Below are positions 29,100 to 38,262 of a stretch of 64,000 nucleotides of DNA, one piece after another (within the stretch, counting starts at the first letter, position 1; every line of letters starts with the position of its first letter). The stretch spans positions 737,605 to 801,604 of the forward strand of contig NZ_CP007597.1 of the NCBI RefSeq assembly GCF_000661955.1. Reading direction: 5' to 3'. Source of the stretch: Stenotrophomonas rhizophila (lineage in GTDB: Bacteria > Pseudomonadota > Gammaproteobacteria > Xanthomonadales > Xanthomonadaceae). The translations under genes were made by a program, and so were the position numbers. Below the pieces are notes generated by a model. It was not told the origin of the DNA. It saw nothing but the letters and a program-made list of their open reading frames with translations, and searched no databases.

Positions 29100-29289
29100 C
29101 CGCGCAGGCGCGTGCATTGAGCCACGCCTGCACGCCATGCTGGCGTCGCGGCGGGCAGGCCATGCGCGCGTCGAGCATGTCGGTGTGATGCGCGATGGCA
29201 GCTATGCGCTGCCGGTGGTCGCCGTGTCCGGGCAGTCGATTGCACGCCCTTCTTCGTCCAGCGTGGTCTATCGTTACACCGCGCGCTGA
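29100..29289 (+). other. Possible gene remnant between LysR and SMI1-like gene
   Basis: An open reading stretch ending at a TGA at 29289 reads ...GSYALPVVAVSGQSIARPSS... with coding-like codon use in its last 33 codons. It has no good start or ribosome site and I recognise no family. It may be the tail of a decayed gene or chance. Confidence 0.2.
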
Positions 29290-29320
29290 GCGCGCCTCTC
29301 TTCGGCTTCATGGATCCTGC

Positions 29321-29986
29321 ATGCACACGCTTTCCGATATCGAACAGGCCACCGGCCAAGCCTTCCCGCCGCTCTACCGGCAGCTGGACGCCGAGGATCG
29401 GCTGGGCTTTGGTGGCCCGCACCCGGAGTGGTTCAAGGTCGTGTTTCCGGCGCTGCAGGCCGCACCGCCGGTGCTGCTGTATGCCTACGACTACGAGCCG
29501 ATCGCGCGCGAGCGGCTGCACGAGGCGTGGTCGGACCTGACTGCCGCCGACCACTACAACCCGCTGCGGGCGGACATGCAGTTGCTGCCGTTTGCCGAAA
29601 CCGGTGCCGGCGATGTGTACTGTTTCTGGACCAACGCACCCGGCTTTGCCGAACCGCCGGTGCTGCTGGTCTGGCACGACGACGACCGCGCCGACCTGCT
29701 GGCCGCGAACTACCAGGACTTCCTGTTCCGCAAGATGGTGGAGTCGGTGCTGGACCTGGAGGATTCGCTGCTGGACGACGGCGCGTTGGCCGACAACCTG
29801 CAGCGTTGGCTGGGCACGCACCGCGCGTGGCTGCGTGCCGACCAGGTGCAGGCACTGGAAACGTGGTTCGGGCAAACCGACGCCATCGCCGATGGCGCAC
29901 TGCACGAAGACCAGGCCGATGCACTGATCCGCCAGGTGATCGGCTTCGCGCGCATCAACGAGCGCATTCCTTACGTGCAGGCATGA
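29321..29986 (+). CDS. SMI1/KNR4 (SUKH)-like protein
   Basis: 221 residues, cytoplasmic, acidic. The lay-out resembles SMI1/KNR4 domain proteins: an N-terminal helix with P-P-x-Y/L (FPPLYRQLD), central strands, LPFAETGAGDVYCFW, PPVLLVWHDDDRADLLAANYQDFLFRKMVES. SUKH proteins are often immunity proteins for contact-dependent or polymorphic toxins, but no toxin gene is present here and many chromosomal copies are orphans. The stop overlaps the start of a small downstream gene by ATGA. Assignment is by motif resemblance only. Confidence 0.6.
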   Translation: MHTLSDIEQATGQAFPPLYRQLDAEDRLGFGGPHPEWFKVVFPALQAAPPVLLYAYDYEPIARERLHEAWSDLTAADHYNPLRADMQLLPFAETGAGDVYCFWTNAPGFAEPPVLLVWHDDDRADLLAANYQDFLFRKMVESVLDLEDSLLDDGALADNLQRWLGTHRAWLRADQVQALETWFGQTDAIADGALHEDQADALIRQVIGFARINERIPYVQA

Positions 29987-30207
29987 CGGCGGCCATGCCC
30001 GGGCCTGCCGCACTCAGCGACGCGGACTTCCGCCAGCTGGCCGACCATCTGCTGGCGTTGGATGCCGGACGGATGCCGGCGCCGTTGCCGCCGCACCTGC
30101 GTGCGCACCCGGTGGCCACCTTGGCCGCCACCGGGCAACTCGATGCAGCGGTGGTGGCCCTCATGGGCGACGTACCCAACCCATGGCGGGGCCTGATGTT
30201 GCGATGA
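29983..30207 (+). CDS. Small hypothetical protein coupled to SMI1-like gene
   Basis: 74 residues. ATG overlaps the preceding stop codon (ATGA). The sequence is mostly helical, with ALSDADFRQLADHLLALDAGRMPAPLPPHLRAHPVA, and ends with PNPWRGLMLR. I recognise no family. Tight coupling with the SMI1/KNR4-like gene suggests that the two products act together. Confidence 0.55.
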   Translation: MTAAMPGPAALSDADFRQLADHLLALDAGRMPAPLPPHLRAHPVATLAATGQLDAAVVALMGDVPNPWRGLMLR

Positions 30208-30223
30208 CCCCGCGCGGGCGGAC

Positions 30224-30251
30224 GGTAGAGCCACCCCATGGGTGGCTGCAC
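30224..30251. repeat. SMAG hairpin
   Basis: GTAGAGCCACCCCATGGGTG followed by GCTGCAC: GTAG head and an 8-bp hairpin, 17 bases after the small gene and just before the IS-disrupted copy. Confidence 0.85.
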
Positions 30252-30316
30252 GCAGCGCCGACGTCGAAAAGCCAGCCACGCATGTGAACTGACCCCACAA
30301 AGTTGGACAGTGGGAT

Positions 30317-31144
30317 CTAGGTACCGAAGGCTTGGATCCGGAATTGAACCGGGCTCTGGCCATTCAGTTTGAGCTTGATGCGCTGGTGATTGTAGTACCG
30401 GATGTAGTGGTCCAGTCCGCGTTTGAGCTGGTCAATGCTGGTGAAGCGCTTGAGATGGAAGAATTCCGATTTCAGGGTGCCAAAGAAGCTCTCCATGGCG
30501 GCATTGTCCAGGCAATTGCCCTTGCGCGACATGCTCTGCGTGACGGCCTGTTTTTTCAGCAGGTGCTGATATGTCCGGTGCTGGTACTGCCAACCCTGAT
30601 CTGAGTGAAGAAGTGGCTTTTCACCGGACTTCAGTCGCAAGAAGGCCTTGCCGAGCATGGCTGTGACCATATCCAGCAATGGGCGTGTGTTTGTCTGGTA
30701 GGCCACGATTTCGCCGTTGTACAAGTCCATGATCGGCGACAGATAGAGCTTTTTCCCGCCCACCCTGAACTCCGTGACGTCGGTAACCCACTTTTGATTA
30801 GGACGTGAAGCATGAAATTCGCGTTGAAGGGTGTTCGGGGCAACCGCGCCCACCGCGCCGCGGTATGAGGTGTACTTTTTCACCCGCACCACCGATTTGA
30901 GGCCCATCAACCCCATCAGACGTTGGACGACCTTGCGATTGATCAGCTCGCCGGCCTGGCGCAGTTCATCGGCAATGCGTCGGTAGCCATATAGGCCTTC
31001 ATGGCGACGGTAGATTGCCTTGATGCGGCGCTTCAACCCGGCCTGATGGTCAGGCCGGGAGATGGCCTGAGTCTGGTAATAGAACGTGCTGCGAGATAGC
31101 GCTGCCGCTTTGAGCAAAAGCGACAGTCGGTGATGCTGCCTCAA
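30317..31144 (-). CDS. IS3-family transposase OrfB (DDE integrase domain)
   Basis: About 275 residues as read from a TTG overlapping the orfA stop; more likely it is made as an OrfAB fusion by -1 frameshift. HTH_21 region RRHEGLYGYRRIADELRQAG is followed by the rve core with the DDE triad: KWVTDVTEF, LLHSDQGWQY, DNAAMESFFGTLKSE. The frame is open without stops back to the A7 stretch at 31210-31216, as needed for fusion. No in-frame defect is seen. Confidence 0.93.
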   Translation of the reverse strand: MRQHHRLSLLLKAAALSRSTFYYQTQAISRPDHQAGLKRRIKAIYRRHEGLYGYRRIADELRQAGELINRKVVQRLMGLMGLKSVVRVKKYTSYRGAVGAVAPNTLQREFHASRPNQKWVTDVTEFRVGGKKLYLSPIMDLYNGEIVAYQTNTRPLLDMVTAMLGKAFLRLKSGEKPLLHSDQGWQYQHRTYQHLLKKQAVTQSMSRKGNCLDNAAMESFFGTLKSEFFHLKRFTSIDQLKRGLDHYIRYYNHQRIKLKLNGQSPVQFRIQAFGT

Positions 31145-31662
31145 TCCTTGGACGGCTTGCGCTGTAATGCGCGCTTGGCCGCCTGCTCTTCCTGGATCAA
31201 GGCATCGAGTTTTTTTAGGAAGGCATTCTCCGCGCGCAGATACTCCACCTCCTTGAGCAGCTGATCGTGCGTGAGATCCTTGGCAGGCTGGGAGGTCGCG
31301 GGCTTTTTTCTCATTCGGAATCGATCACGAGTGGGCGTCAGTGCGCCGATACCACCCGAATCATACTGCCGCTGCCAACGGGGGATGACGCCGGGTCCAG
31401 CAATCCCGAAGATTGCCATGGCCTGACGTACCGAAAGGCCATCACGGCTCATCCGCGCCAGAACCGACACCTTGAACTGGTCGGTGTAGCGCCCAGCATC
31501 GATCAGGAAGCTGTCCTGTCCATGGTGGCGGTAAGCAGCGATCCACCGATGGACCATTGATGGATCCAGCCCATGCCGCGCGGCTACAGCCCTCACCGGG
31601 AGGGTGCCTGCGGCACCCTCCCGGGCGACTTTGAGTTTGAAACACCTGTCGTACTTCGTCAT
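31141..31662 (-). CDS. IS3-family transposase OrfA (helix-turn-helix protein)
   Basis: 173 residues. DNA-binding protein with two HTH units (VRAVAARHGLDPSMVHRWIAAYR and LSVRQAMAIFGIAGPGVIPRWQRQY) and a C-terminal leucine-zipper-like coiled coil (LLKEVEYLRAENAFLKKLDALI). Near the end, codons CTA AAA AAA CTC give the seven-A slippery site (31210-31216 on the plus strand) at which ribosomes can shift -1 into orfB. Upstream in-frame ATG codons exist closer to the IS end. Confidence 0.92.
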   Translation of the reverse strand: MTKYDRCFKLKVAREGAAGTLPVRAVAARHGLDPSMVHRWIAAYRHHGQDSFLIDAGRYTDQFKVSVLARMSRDGLSVRQAMAIFGIAGPGVIPRWQRQYDSGGIGALTPTRDRFRMRKKPATSQPAKDLTHDQLLKEVEYLRAENAFLKKLDALIQEEQAAKRALQRKPSKD

Positions 31663-31741
31663 GAACACCCCGGCTATTGAATGGGTGTCCAACTTCCGGG
31701 GGTCAGTTCAATGGCGTGGCTCTACCGCCGGCGGGGCACAG

Positions 31742-31768
31742 GTAGAGCCACCCCGCGGGTGGCTGCAC
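31742..31768. repeat. SMAG hairpin right of the IS element
   Basis: GTAGAGCCACCCCGCGGGTG + GCTGCAC: GTAG head and an 8-bp stem. Before the IS arrived, this copy and the split copy were an inverted pair about 15 bases apart. Confidence 0.85.
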
Positions 31769-31806
31769 GCACCCACGGAATCACCACGCCCGCGCCGGCC
31801 CCATGA

Positions 31807-32910
31807 TCAGCCGGCAACCGGGTAATCGGTATACCCCTCCGCACCACCGCCGTAATACGTGCCCCGATCCGGCACCGCCAGCGCGACGTCGCGCTCCAGC
31901 CGCGCCACCAGGTCCGGGTTGGCGATGAACGGCTGGCCGAACGCCGCCAGATCGATGATGCCCTCGTCCACCAGTCGCAGCGCGCGCTCGCGGGTGAGGC
32001 TGCCCGCCAGGATCAGGGTACCGCCGTAGCTCTGCTTGAACGTGCGCAGGAACGCCTCGCTCAGGACCGACACGCCCCGTGCATGGTTGTCGTTGAGGTG
32101 CACGTAGGCCAGGCCGCGCTTGCCCAGTTCCTGCGCCAGGTACAGATACGCCGCTTCGTTGCCAACGTACTCGGGCATGTCGAACTGCAGGTTGTTCGGT
32201 GCCAGCCGCACGCCCACGCGGTGCGCCCCGATCCGCGCGACCATCGCGTCGACGGTCTCCAGGATCAGGCGCGCGCGGTTCTGCAGCGTGCCGCCGTAGC
32301 CGTCGGTGCGGTCATTGGTGACCGGGTTGAGGAACTGTTCGAACAGGTAGCCGTTGGCCGCGTGCAGTTCGATGCCGTCGAAACCGGCGGCGATCGCGTT
32401 GTCGGCCGCGCGCGCGAAGTCGTCGACGATGCCGGGCAGCTCGTCGGTGCGCAGGGCACGCGGCGGGGTCGGATCGGCCTGCCCACGGCTGCCGTCCTCG
32501 CGGTACACGAAAGCGCTGCTCTTCGGGTCGCTGGCCACCGGGCGGGTGCCCGCGCTGACCGGCTGGCCGCCGTCGGGCTGCAGTGAGGCGTGGGACATGC
32601 GGCCGACGTGCCAGAGCTGGGCGAAGATGACGCCCCGTTCGGCATGCACGGCAGCGGTGACCGGCTTCCAGCCGTCCACCTGTTCGGCCGACCACATGCC
32701 CGGCACGTCGATGTAGCCCTGGCCCTGCGGCGACACCGGGGTGCCTTCGCTGATGATCAGCCCGGCACTGGCGCGCTGCCGGTAGTACTGCGCGGTGAGG
32801 GCGTTGGCCACGGTGCCGGGGTTGCGTGCGCGGGTCATCGGCGCCATCGCGATGCGGTTGCGCAGGGGGGTGCCGGCGAGGTCGTAGGGCTGGAAGAGCA
32901 GGGCGGTCAT
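31807..32910 (-). CDS. Old Yellow Enzyme family NADH:flavin oxidoreductase (NemA-like)
   Basis: 367 residues, FMN-dependent TIM-barrel ene-reductase. It reduces the C=C bond of alpha,beta-unsaturated carbonyls, and often N-ethylmaleimide, nitrate esters or quinones. LRNRIAMAPMTRARN (FMN site), IISEGTPVSPQGQGY, QLWHVGRMSH, GFDGIELHAANGYLFEQFLNPVTNDRTDGYGG (substrate His-Ala-Ala-Asn variant of the His/Asn pair) and the C-terminal phosphate-binding AFGQPFIANPDLVARL are present. Length fits NemA (365). It is divergent from a LysR-type regulator. Confidence 0.94.
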   Translation of the reverse strand: MTALLFQPYDLAGTPLRNRIAMAPMTRARNPGTVANALTAQYYRQRASAGLIISEGTPVSPQGQGYIDVPGMWSAEQVDGWKPVTAAVHAERGVIFAQLWHVGRMSHASLQPDGGQPVSAGTRPVASDPKSSAFVYREDGSRGQADPTPPRALRTDELPGIVDDFARAADNAIAAGFDGIELHAANGYLFEQFLNPVTNDRTDGYGGTLQNRARLILETVDAMVARIGAHRVGVRLAPNNLQFDMPEYVGNEAAYLYLAQELGKRGLAYVHLNDNHARGVSVLSEAFLRTFKQSYGGTLILAGSLTRERALRLVDEGIIDLAAFGQPFIANPDLVARLERDVALAVPDRGTYYGGGAEGYTDYPVAG

Positions 32911-33007
32911 AAGGCGGAACTCGTGGGGAAGGGGGCGCCAGCGGCGCGACCCCTTCAAGATAGGGTTGACCTGGAGGTGCATAAAGGACTTCAATTTCCC
33001 AGCAAGT

Positions 33008-33022
33008 GGGACATTGTGTCCC
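33008..33022. promoter_or_regulatory. Palindrome upstream of LysR gene, possible operator
   Basis: GGGACATTGTGTCCC is a perfect 6-bp dyad with a 3-base centre in the 127-bp gap between the divergent OYE and LysR genes, 15 bases before the LysR start. The position suits autoregulation; identity of the binding protein is inference. Confidence 0.4.
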
Positions 33023-33037
33023 CAATGGAGCGCGGTG

Positions 33038-33946
33038 ATGCTGCCAGTGGAATCGTTGAACGGGCTGGTCACCTTCGTCACCACGGCGCGCTCGGCCACG
33101 TTCACCGAAGCGGCCGAGACCCTGGGCATCTCGCGCTCGGCGGTGGGCAAGGCGATCGCGCGGCTGGAGGAGCGCCTGGGCGTGCGGCTGTTCCATCGCA
33201 CCACGCGGCGCATTTCGCTCACCGCCGATGGCCAGGCCTACTTCGCCTCCTGCGCCACCGCGCTGGAAGAGATCGCCTCGGCCGAGGCATGCCTGGGCTC
33301 GGCCTCGCACCTGCCGGCAGGCCGCCTGCGCATTGACATGCCGTCCTCGTTCGGGCGGCTGATGATCCTGCCGGTGCTGCTGCGCATCTGTGCCGAACAC
33401 CCCGAACTGCAGCTCACCATGACGTTCACCGACCACTTCGTGGACCCGGTCGAAGAAGGCATCGACCTGTTGATCCGCTTCGGTGGGCTGGACCAGGCCC
33501 AGCACCTGGTTGCGCGACGGCTGGGCACCCAGCAGCTGATCACCTGCGCGTCGCCGGCCTACCTGGACAGGCACGGCACGCCCGCCACCGTGGACGACCT
33601 GCATGCGCATCGCAGCATCGTCGGCTATCGGTACGGCCAGCCGGTGGCGTGGCGGATCGGAGAAGACGCGGGGCAAGCGCGCTTCATTCCCAGCGGCACC
33701 CACCAGCTCAACGATGGCGATGCCGTGATCGAGGCGGCCATCGCCGGCTTGGGCATCTGCCAGATGCCGCACTTCCTGGTGAAGGGGCACCTGCAGACGG
33801 GCGCGTTGCAGCAGGTGCTGGGCCACTGCATGCAGCACCATGTGGAGATCCACGCGCTATGGCCGCAGACCCGGCACCTGCGCCCGAAGGTGCGCTACGT
33901 GGTGGATGCGCTGGCGACACTGGCCGATGCCGGTGCGTTCGACTGA
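33038..33946 (+). CDS. LysR family transcriptional regulator
   Basis: 302 residues. HTH (LNGLVTFVTTARSATFTEAAETLGISRSAVGKAIARLEERLGVRLFHRTTRRISLTADG) and a PBP2_CrgA-like effector domain with LRIDMPSSFGRLMILPVL. This subgroup commonly controls divergently placed oxidoreductases. Its divergent neighbour is the OYE gene, the likely target. Two more starts (in frame upstream) are possible, but this ATG begins the domain. Confidence 0.93.
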   Translation: MLPVESLNGLVTFVTTARSATFTEAAETLGISRSAVGKAIARLEERLGVRLFHRTTRRISLTADGQAYFASCATALEEIASAEACLGSASHLPAGRLRIDMPSSFGRLMILPVLLRICAEHPELQLTMTFTDHFVDPVEEGIDLLIRFGGLDQAQHLVARRLGTQQLITCASPAYLDRHGTPATVDDLHAHRSIVGYRYGQPVAWRIGEDAGQARFIPSGTHQLNDGDAVIEAAIAGLGICQMPHFLVKGHLQTGALQQVLGHCMQHHVEIHALWPQTRHLRPKVRYVVDALATLADAGAFD

Positions 33947-34026
33947 GCCGGGCCGGTAGGCATCGGTTGTCAGTGCCGTGCCAAGCAGGCCATCATCAAT
34001 GCCACCAACCACGGACGGGAGTGGAG

Positions 34027-34746
34027 ATGCGCGGCGCACACGCAGTGATGAGCACGATCCGGTGCGGGCTGCCGATACTGCTGCTGGCAAGCCCGGCGGC
34101 GCAGGCCAGCCAGGCCGCAAGTACCGAGGCCATCTACATCGAATTTCTGTGGGCCAGGACACCGGTGGGGGCGTTGGCACGGCAACAGACGCGGCAGTTC
34201 GTTCTGGAAGGTGGTCCGGTGCACCAGGTGTGCGTCGCGGCGAATGCGCACGATACCGATGTGCAGGGCCTGACCCTGGCGATCCGCGACGGGGCTGGCA
34301 TGGAGGTGTCCCGCAGCACCCATGCCGACTATCGCGGCCGCAAGCAGTGTTTCCCCGCAGAGCTGGGCCACGACGGCGCGCCCGGGCAGTGGACGGTGGA
34401 CACGTGGCTGGGCGATGGACGCCATGCCAGCGCTACCGTGCGGGTGGATCGCACGCTGGATGATTCACCGTACATGCGCGACCCCGCCATCGCCTATGTG
34501 TACGGCCGCCCCAACTACGACGCGGACATTTCGCCCGCGGATTGGGTGGGACGGGTGGAATGGCAGATGGACGTGGACCCGCAGGGGCGCGTCACCCATG
34601 TGGCCATCGTCGCGGCCGAGGGCGTGGGCACGCGCCTGCGTGACCGGGCGATCGCTGCCGGTTACATCAGCCTGTTTCCGCCCGACGCCGCGCGCACGCA
34701 AACGCCGCTCCGTGCGCGGCGCGCGCTGACGTTCGCAGCGGAATGA
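34027..34746 (+). CDS. Secreted protein with TonB-like C-terminal domain
   Basis: 239 residues. A hydrophobic signal segment (CGLPILLLASPAAQA) precedes a beta-rich domain. The last 90 residues (WVGRVEWQMDVDPQGRVTHVAIVAAEGVGTRLRDRAIAAGYISLFPP) have the pattern of a TonB C-terminal domain: a G-x-V strand, D-x-x-G turn, and a helix before a conserved F-x-P. There is no N-terminal membrane anchor plus Pro-rich spacer as in TonB itself, so it cannot replace TonB. A GGGAG site 5 bases before the ATG supports this start. 19 bases separate it from the hydrolase gene, probably one operon. Function unknown. Confidence 0.65.
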   Translation: MRGAHAVMSTIRCGLPILLLASPAAQASQAASTEAIYIEFLWARTPVGALARQQTRQFVLEGGPVHQVCVAANAHDTDVQGLTLAIRDGAGMEVSRSTHADYRGRKQCFPAELGHDGAPGQWTVDTWLGDGRHASATVRVDRTLDDSPYMRDPAIAYVYGRPNYDADISPADWVGRVEWQMDVDPQGRVTHVAIVAAEGVGTRLRDRAIAAGYISLFPPDAARTQTPLRARRALTFAAE

Positions 34747-34765
34747 CACCGCCAATGGATGCACC

Positions 34766-35752
34766 ATGATCAACGCGATTCATCGTGTCACCTGGGCAAT
34801 TGTCGGCGTGCTGTGCCTGGGCGCGGCAAGCGCGTCGCCGCTGCATGAGCAGCTGAGCGTACCCCGCGTGGACGGAACCCTTCTGGATGTACAGGTGCAC
34901 CGGCCTGCGTCGGCGGGAAAGGTGCCGTTGCTGGTCTTCATCGATGGCTCGCTGTGCATTCCGTCCACGCTCAACGACAGCGTGGCGTGGCTTCAGCAGC
35001 AGGTGGACGGCCCGCATCCTTTCGCCTTTGCCGTGATCGAAAAGCCCGGCACCGTCGTCCCGCCGCGCACTGCCGACGGTGGCATCGACATCGGCCCGGA
35101 GTTCCGCTGCAGCGACGCGTTCCGCCAGCACTACACCCTGGATCAACGCGTTATCGATCACCTGCGTGCGTTGCAGTATCTGCACCGCCACGCACCGTGG
35201 TGGAACGGCGCGCTGTGGATCTGGGGATTCTCCGATGGGGGGCGCATCGGCGCGCAGCTGGCCGCGTACGCGCCGCAGACTACGGCGGTGGCGCTGATCG
35301 GCTTCGGCGGCGGGACACCGATGGCCGAATCGATGCAGGACATGGTGTGTGCAGCCAACGGCACGCCAACCACCTGCCGCCAGGAACTGCGCGCCAGGAT
35401 GGACACCATTCGCGCTGAGCCGGTGCCCGGCAAGGACTGGATGGGCGAGGCCAACACCTTCGCGGTCTGGGCCGGTCGCCTGGATGCGGTGGAGGCCAAC
35501 GTGCTGCGGGATCTGCGTGCCCCGTTGCTGGTGGTGCACGGTGAGCGCGACGGCTCGGTGCCGGTGGCGTCGGCACGTAAGCTGGCCACGGCGATGCAGG
35601 GGGCGGGCGTTACCTTCCGCTACGTGGAGGTGCCCGGCATGCGGCACAGCCTGTGGAGTACGCCCACTGAGGCACAGGCGCTTGAGTTGCACCGGGACGT
35701 GCTGGACTGGTTGCATGGCACGCCCGCTGTCGAGGACGGCGGCGAAGGGTAG
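34766..35752 (+). CDS. Exported alpha/beta hydrolase
   Basis: 328 residues with signal peptide (ending GAASAS). Nucleophile elbow GFSDGG with Ser156, acid in VVHGERDGSVPVA, and His in PGMRHSLW form the triad; LLVFIDGSLC would give the oxyanion hole. Of the dienelactone hydrolase/S9-like group; the substrate may be a peptide or an ester. Extra Cys residues (SLCIPS, EFRCSD, MVCAANGTPTTC) could form disulfides in the periplasm. Probably cotranscribed with the preceding secreted protein gene. Confidence 0.82.
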   Translation: MINAIHRVTWAIVGVLCLGAASASPLHEQLSVPRVDGTLLDVQVHRPASAGKVPLLVFIDGSLCIPSTLNDSVAWLQQQVDGPHPFAFAVIEKPGTVVPPRTADGGIDIGPEFRCSDAFRQHYTLDQRVIDHLRALQYLHRHAPWWNGALWIWGFSDGGRIGAQLAAYAPQTTAVALIGFGGGTPMAESMQDMVCAANGTPTTCRQELRARMDTIRAEPVPGKDWMGEANTFAVWAGRLDAVEANVLRDLRAPLLVVHGERDGSVPVASARKLATAMQGAGVTFRYVEVPGMRHSLWSTPTEAQALELHRDVLDWLHGTPAVEDGGEG

Positions 35753-35764
35753 GAGGTTTCTGGC

Positions 35765-36322
35765 TCAGCCGAACCGCGCCGCCAACCGCGGCACCAGCGC
35801 CTCCACGTCGCCATCAACGTCGTCCCACGGCGCATCGATATCGGCGGCGTAATGGATCGTGGCCATGAGCGCGGCGTGGTCGGCTGCACTCGGCGCGTGC
35901 GCGCGCATTGCCTCGCCCAGCGCGACATGGTCCGGCTCCATGCCCTGGTGCTGAAACCAGGCCGCGCCTCCCGCCGCAAGCATGCCTTCGCCCTCCGCCG
36001 GCGTAGCGCCCAGCGGATGGGCGGCCAGGGAATCGGGGTCGCGCAGGGCGGCCAGGAAGCACGCCTGACCCTGCCCGATCAGCCAGCCGCGGAAGTAATC
36101 GAAGCCATCGTCGCTGCAGCCGTCGGTGATGATGTAGGCCGCCGCCCACAACCGGCTCTTGTATGACAGGGCATGGTAAATCTGGAAATACCCGCACCAG
36201 CGCAGGAGGGCATCGGCGTCCTGTGCGGCCAGGCGCTGGGTCAGCAGCGCGGGCAGGGCGTCCGGCGACGGGGCGTCCTGCCGGGCCTGCTCGATGAGGG
36301 TCCAGAATGCGTGGCGGTCCAT
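35765..36322 (-). CDS. DUF4240 domain protein
   Basis: 185 residues, cytoplasmic. The core pattern MDRHAFWTLIEQAR ... LWAAAYIITDGCSDDGFDYFRGWLIGQGQACFLAALRDPDSL is that of DUF4240. This family is found next to toxin-immunity and WGR/ankyrin genes in some genomes but has no established function. It converges with the hydrolase gene with 12 bases between stops and is upstream, in opposite direction, of the frm operon. Confidence 0.8.
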   Translation of the reverse strand: MDRHAFWTLIEQARQDAPSPDALPALLTQRLAAQDADALLRWCGYFQIYHALSYKSRLWAAAYIITDGCSDDGFDYFRGWLIGQGQACFLAALRDPDSLAAHPLGATPAEGEGMLAAGGAAWFQHQGMEPDHVALGEAMRAHAPSAADHAALMATIHYAADIDAPWDDVDGDVEALVPRLAARFG

Positions 36323-36406
36323 GCGGGCGGTTCACGGGAGGGAGCACCGTTCTAGCCCATGGCCTGCGCCGAAGCAACCGCGCAGTGACCCGCGCGAGCG
36401 GTTGTG

Positions 36407-36427
36407 TATACTATCCCCCAGTATAGT
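36407..36427 (+). promoter_or_regulatory. FrmR-type operator
   Basis: TATACTATCCCCCAGTATAG with the dyad TATACT / AGTATA around a C-run is the CsoR/RcnR/FrmR-type operator pattern (AT-rich inverted repeats around a G/C tract). It ends 18 bases before the frmR start, so FrmR should repress its own operon here and release it on reaction with formaldehyde. Family knowledge; binding not shown. Confidence 0.8.
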
Positions 36428-36444
36428 TCTCTGGTCATTTGCCC

Positions 36445-37885
<1,441 letters not shown>

Positions 37886-37892
37886 GCGGCCC

Positions 37893-38252
37893 ATGGGACT
37901 GACCGACTTCTGGAAGCGTCCGGCCGTGCCGCTGCGTGATGCGCTGGTCGACCAGATCGAGCAGGCGTTGCGCGCGCTCGGCTGGTTGCAGGGGCCGGTC
38001 GGCGCGCCGCGTCACGTCGATTCACCGTTCGGCATCGACGAGATGCCCTTCGAACAGTGGCTGGTGCAGGTGTTCCTGCCGCGCCTGCACGAAGCACGCC
38101 GCGACGGGCAATGGCCGCCGCAGAGCCAGGTTGCGGTGGCGGCGCGGCGCAACCTGGATGGTCAGGACGAATGCGAGCCCTTGCTGCAGCTGCTTGCGCA
38201 GCTCGACCATGACATCAACACCGGCGGCGCGCCTGCGCGCGACCGCCCCTGA
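37893..38252 (+). CDS. YqcC-like small protein in the formaldehyde operon
   Basis: 119 residues. The pattern LVDQIEQALRALGWLQGP ... FGIDEMPFEQWLVQVFLPRLHEA is that of the YqcC/DUF446 family, small four-helix proteins best known beside tRNA pseudouridine synthase TruC in E. coli. Here it is placed between frmA and fghA with 7 and 10 bases to its neighbours, so it is part of the frm operon. Its role there is unknown. Confidence 0.8.
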   Translation: MGLTDFWKRPAVPLRDALVDQIEQALRALGWLQGPVGAPRHVDSPFGIDEMPFEQWLVQVFLPRLHEARRDGQWPPQSQVAVAARRNLDGQDECEPLLQLLAQLDHDINTGGAPARDRP

Positions 38253-38262
38253 AGGAACTTCC

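Larger units (their letters stand above)
30285..31710 (-). mobile_element. Complete IS3-family insertion sequence (IS150 group)
   Basis: 1426 bp, with imperfect 25-bp terminal inverted repeats: TGAACTGACCCC...AGTTGGACA at both ends, 22 of 25 positions equal. The flanks show a 3-bp target duplication ATG (30282-30284 and 31711-31713). It carries two overlapping frames, orfA and orfB, read from right to left, with an A7 slippery stretch for the usual -1 frameshift. Base composition is clearly lower in GC than the neighbours, a sign of recent arrival. It looks intact and possibly active. The target is the loop of a SMAG hairpin. Confidence 0.95.
30273..31725. repeat. SMAG hairpin split by the IS element
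   Basis: The left half CAGCCACGCATG (30273-30284) and right half ATGGCGTGGCTCTAC (31711-31725) are the two arms of one SMAG copy. Removing the IS and one ATG restores AGCCACGCATGGCGTGGC followed by TCTACC, the complement of the intact copy at 6767-6791. The insertion point is in the loop. Confidence 0.9.

Noticed and set aside
30332..30808. Plus-strand frames inside the IS element
   Set aside because: Antisense to orfB, with no similarity to passenger genes; IS3 elements carry only orfA and orfB.
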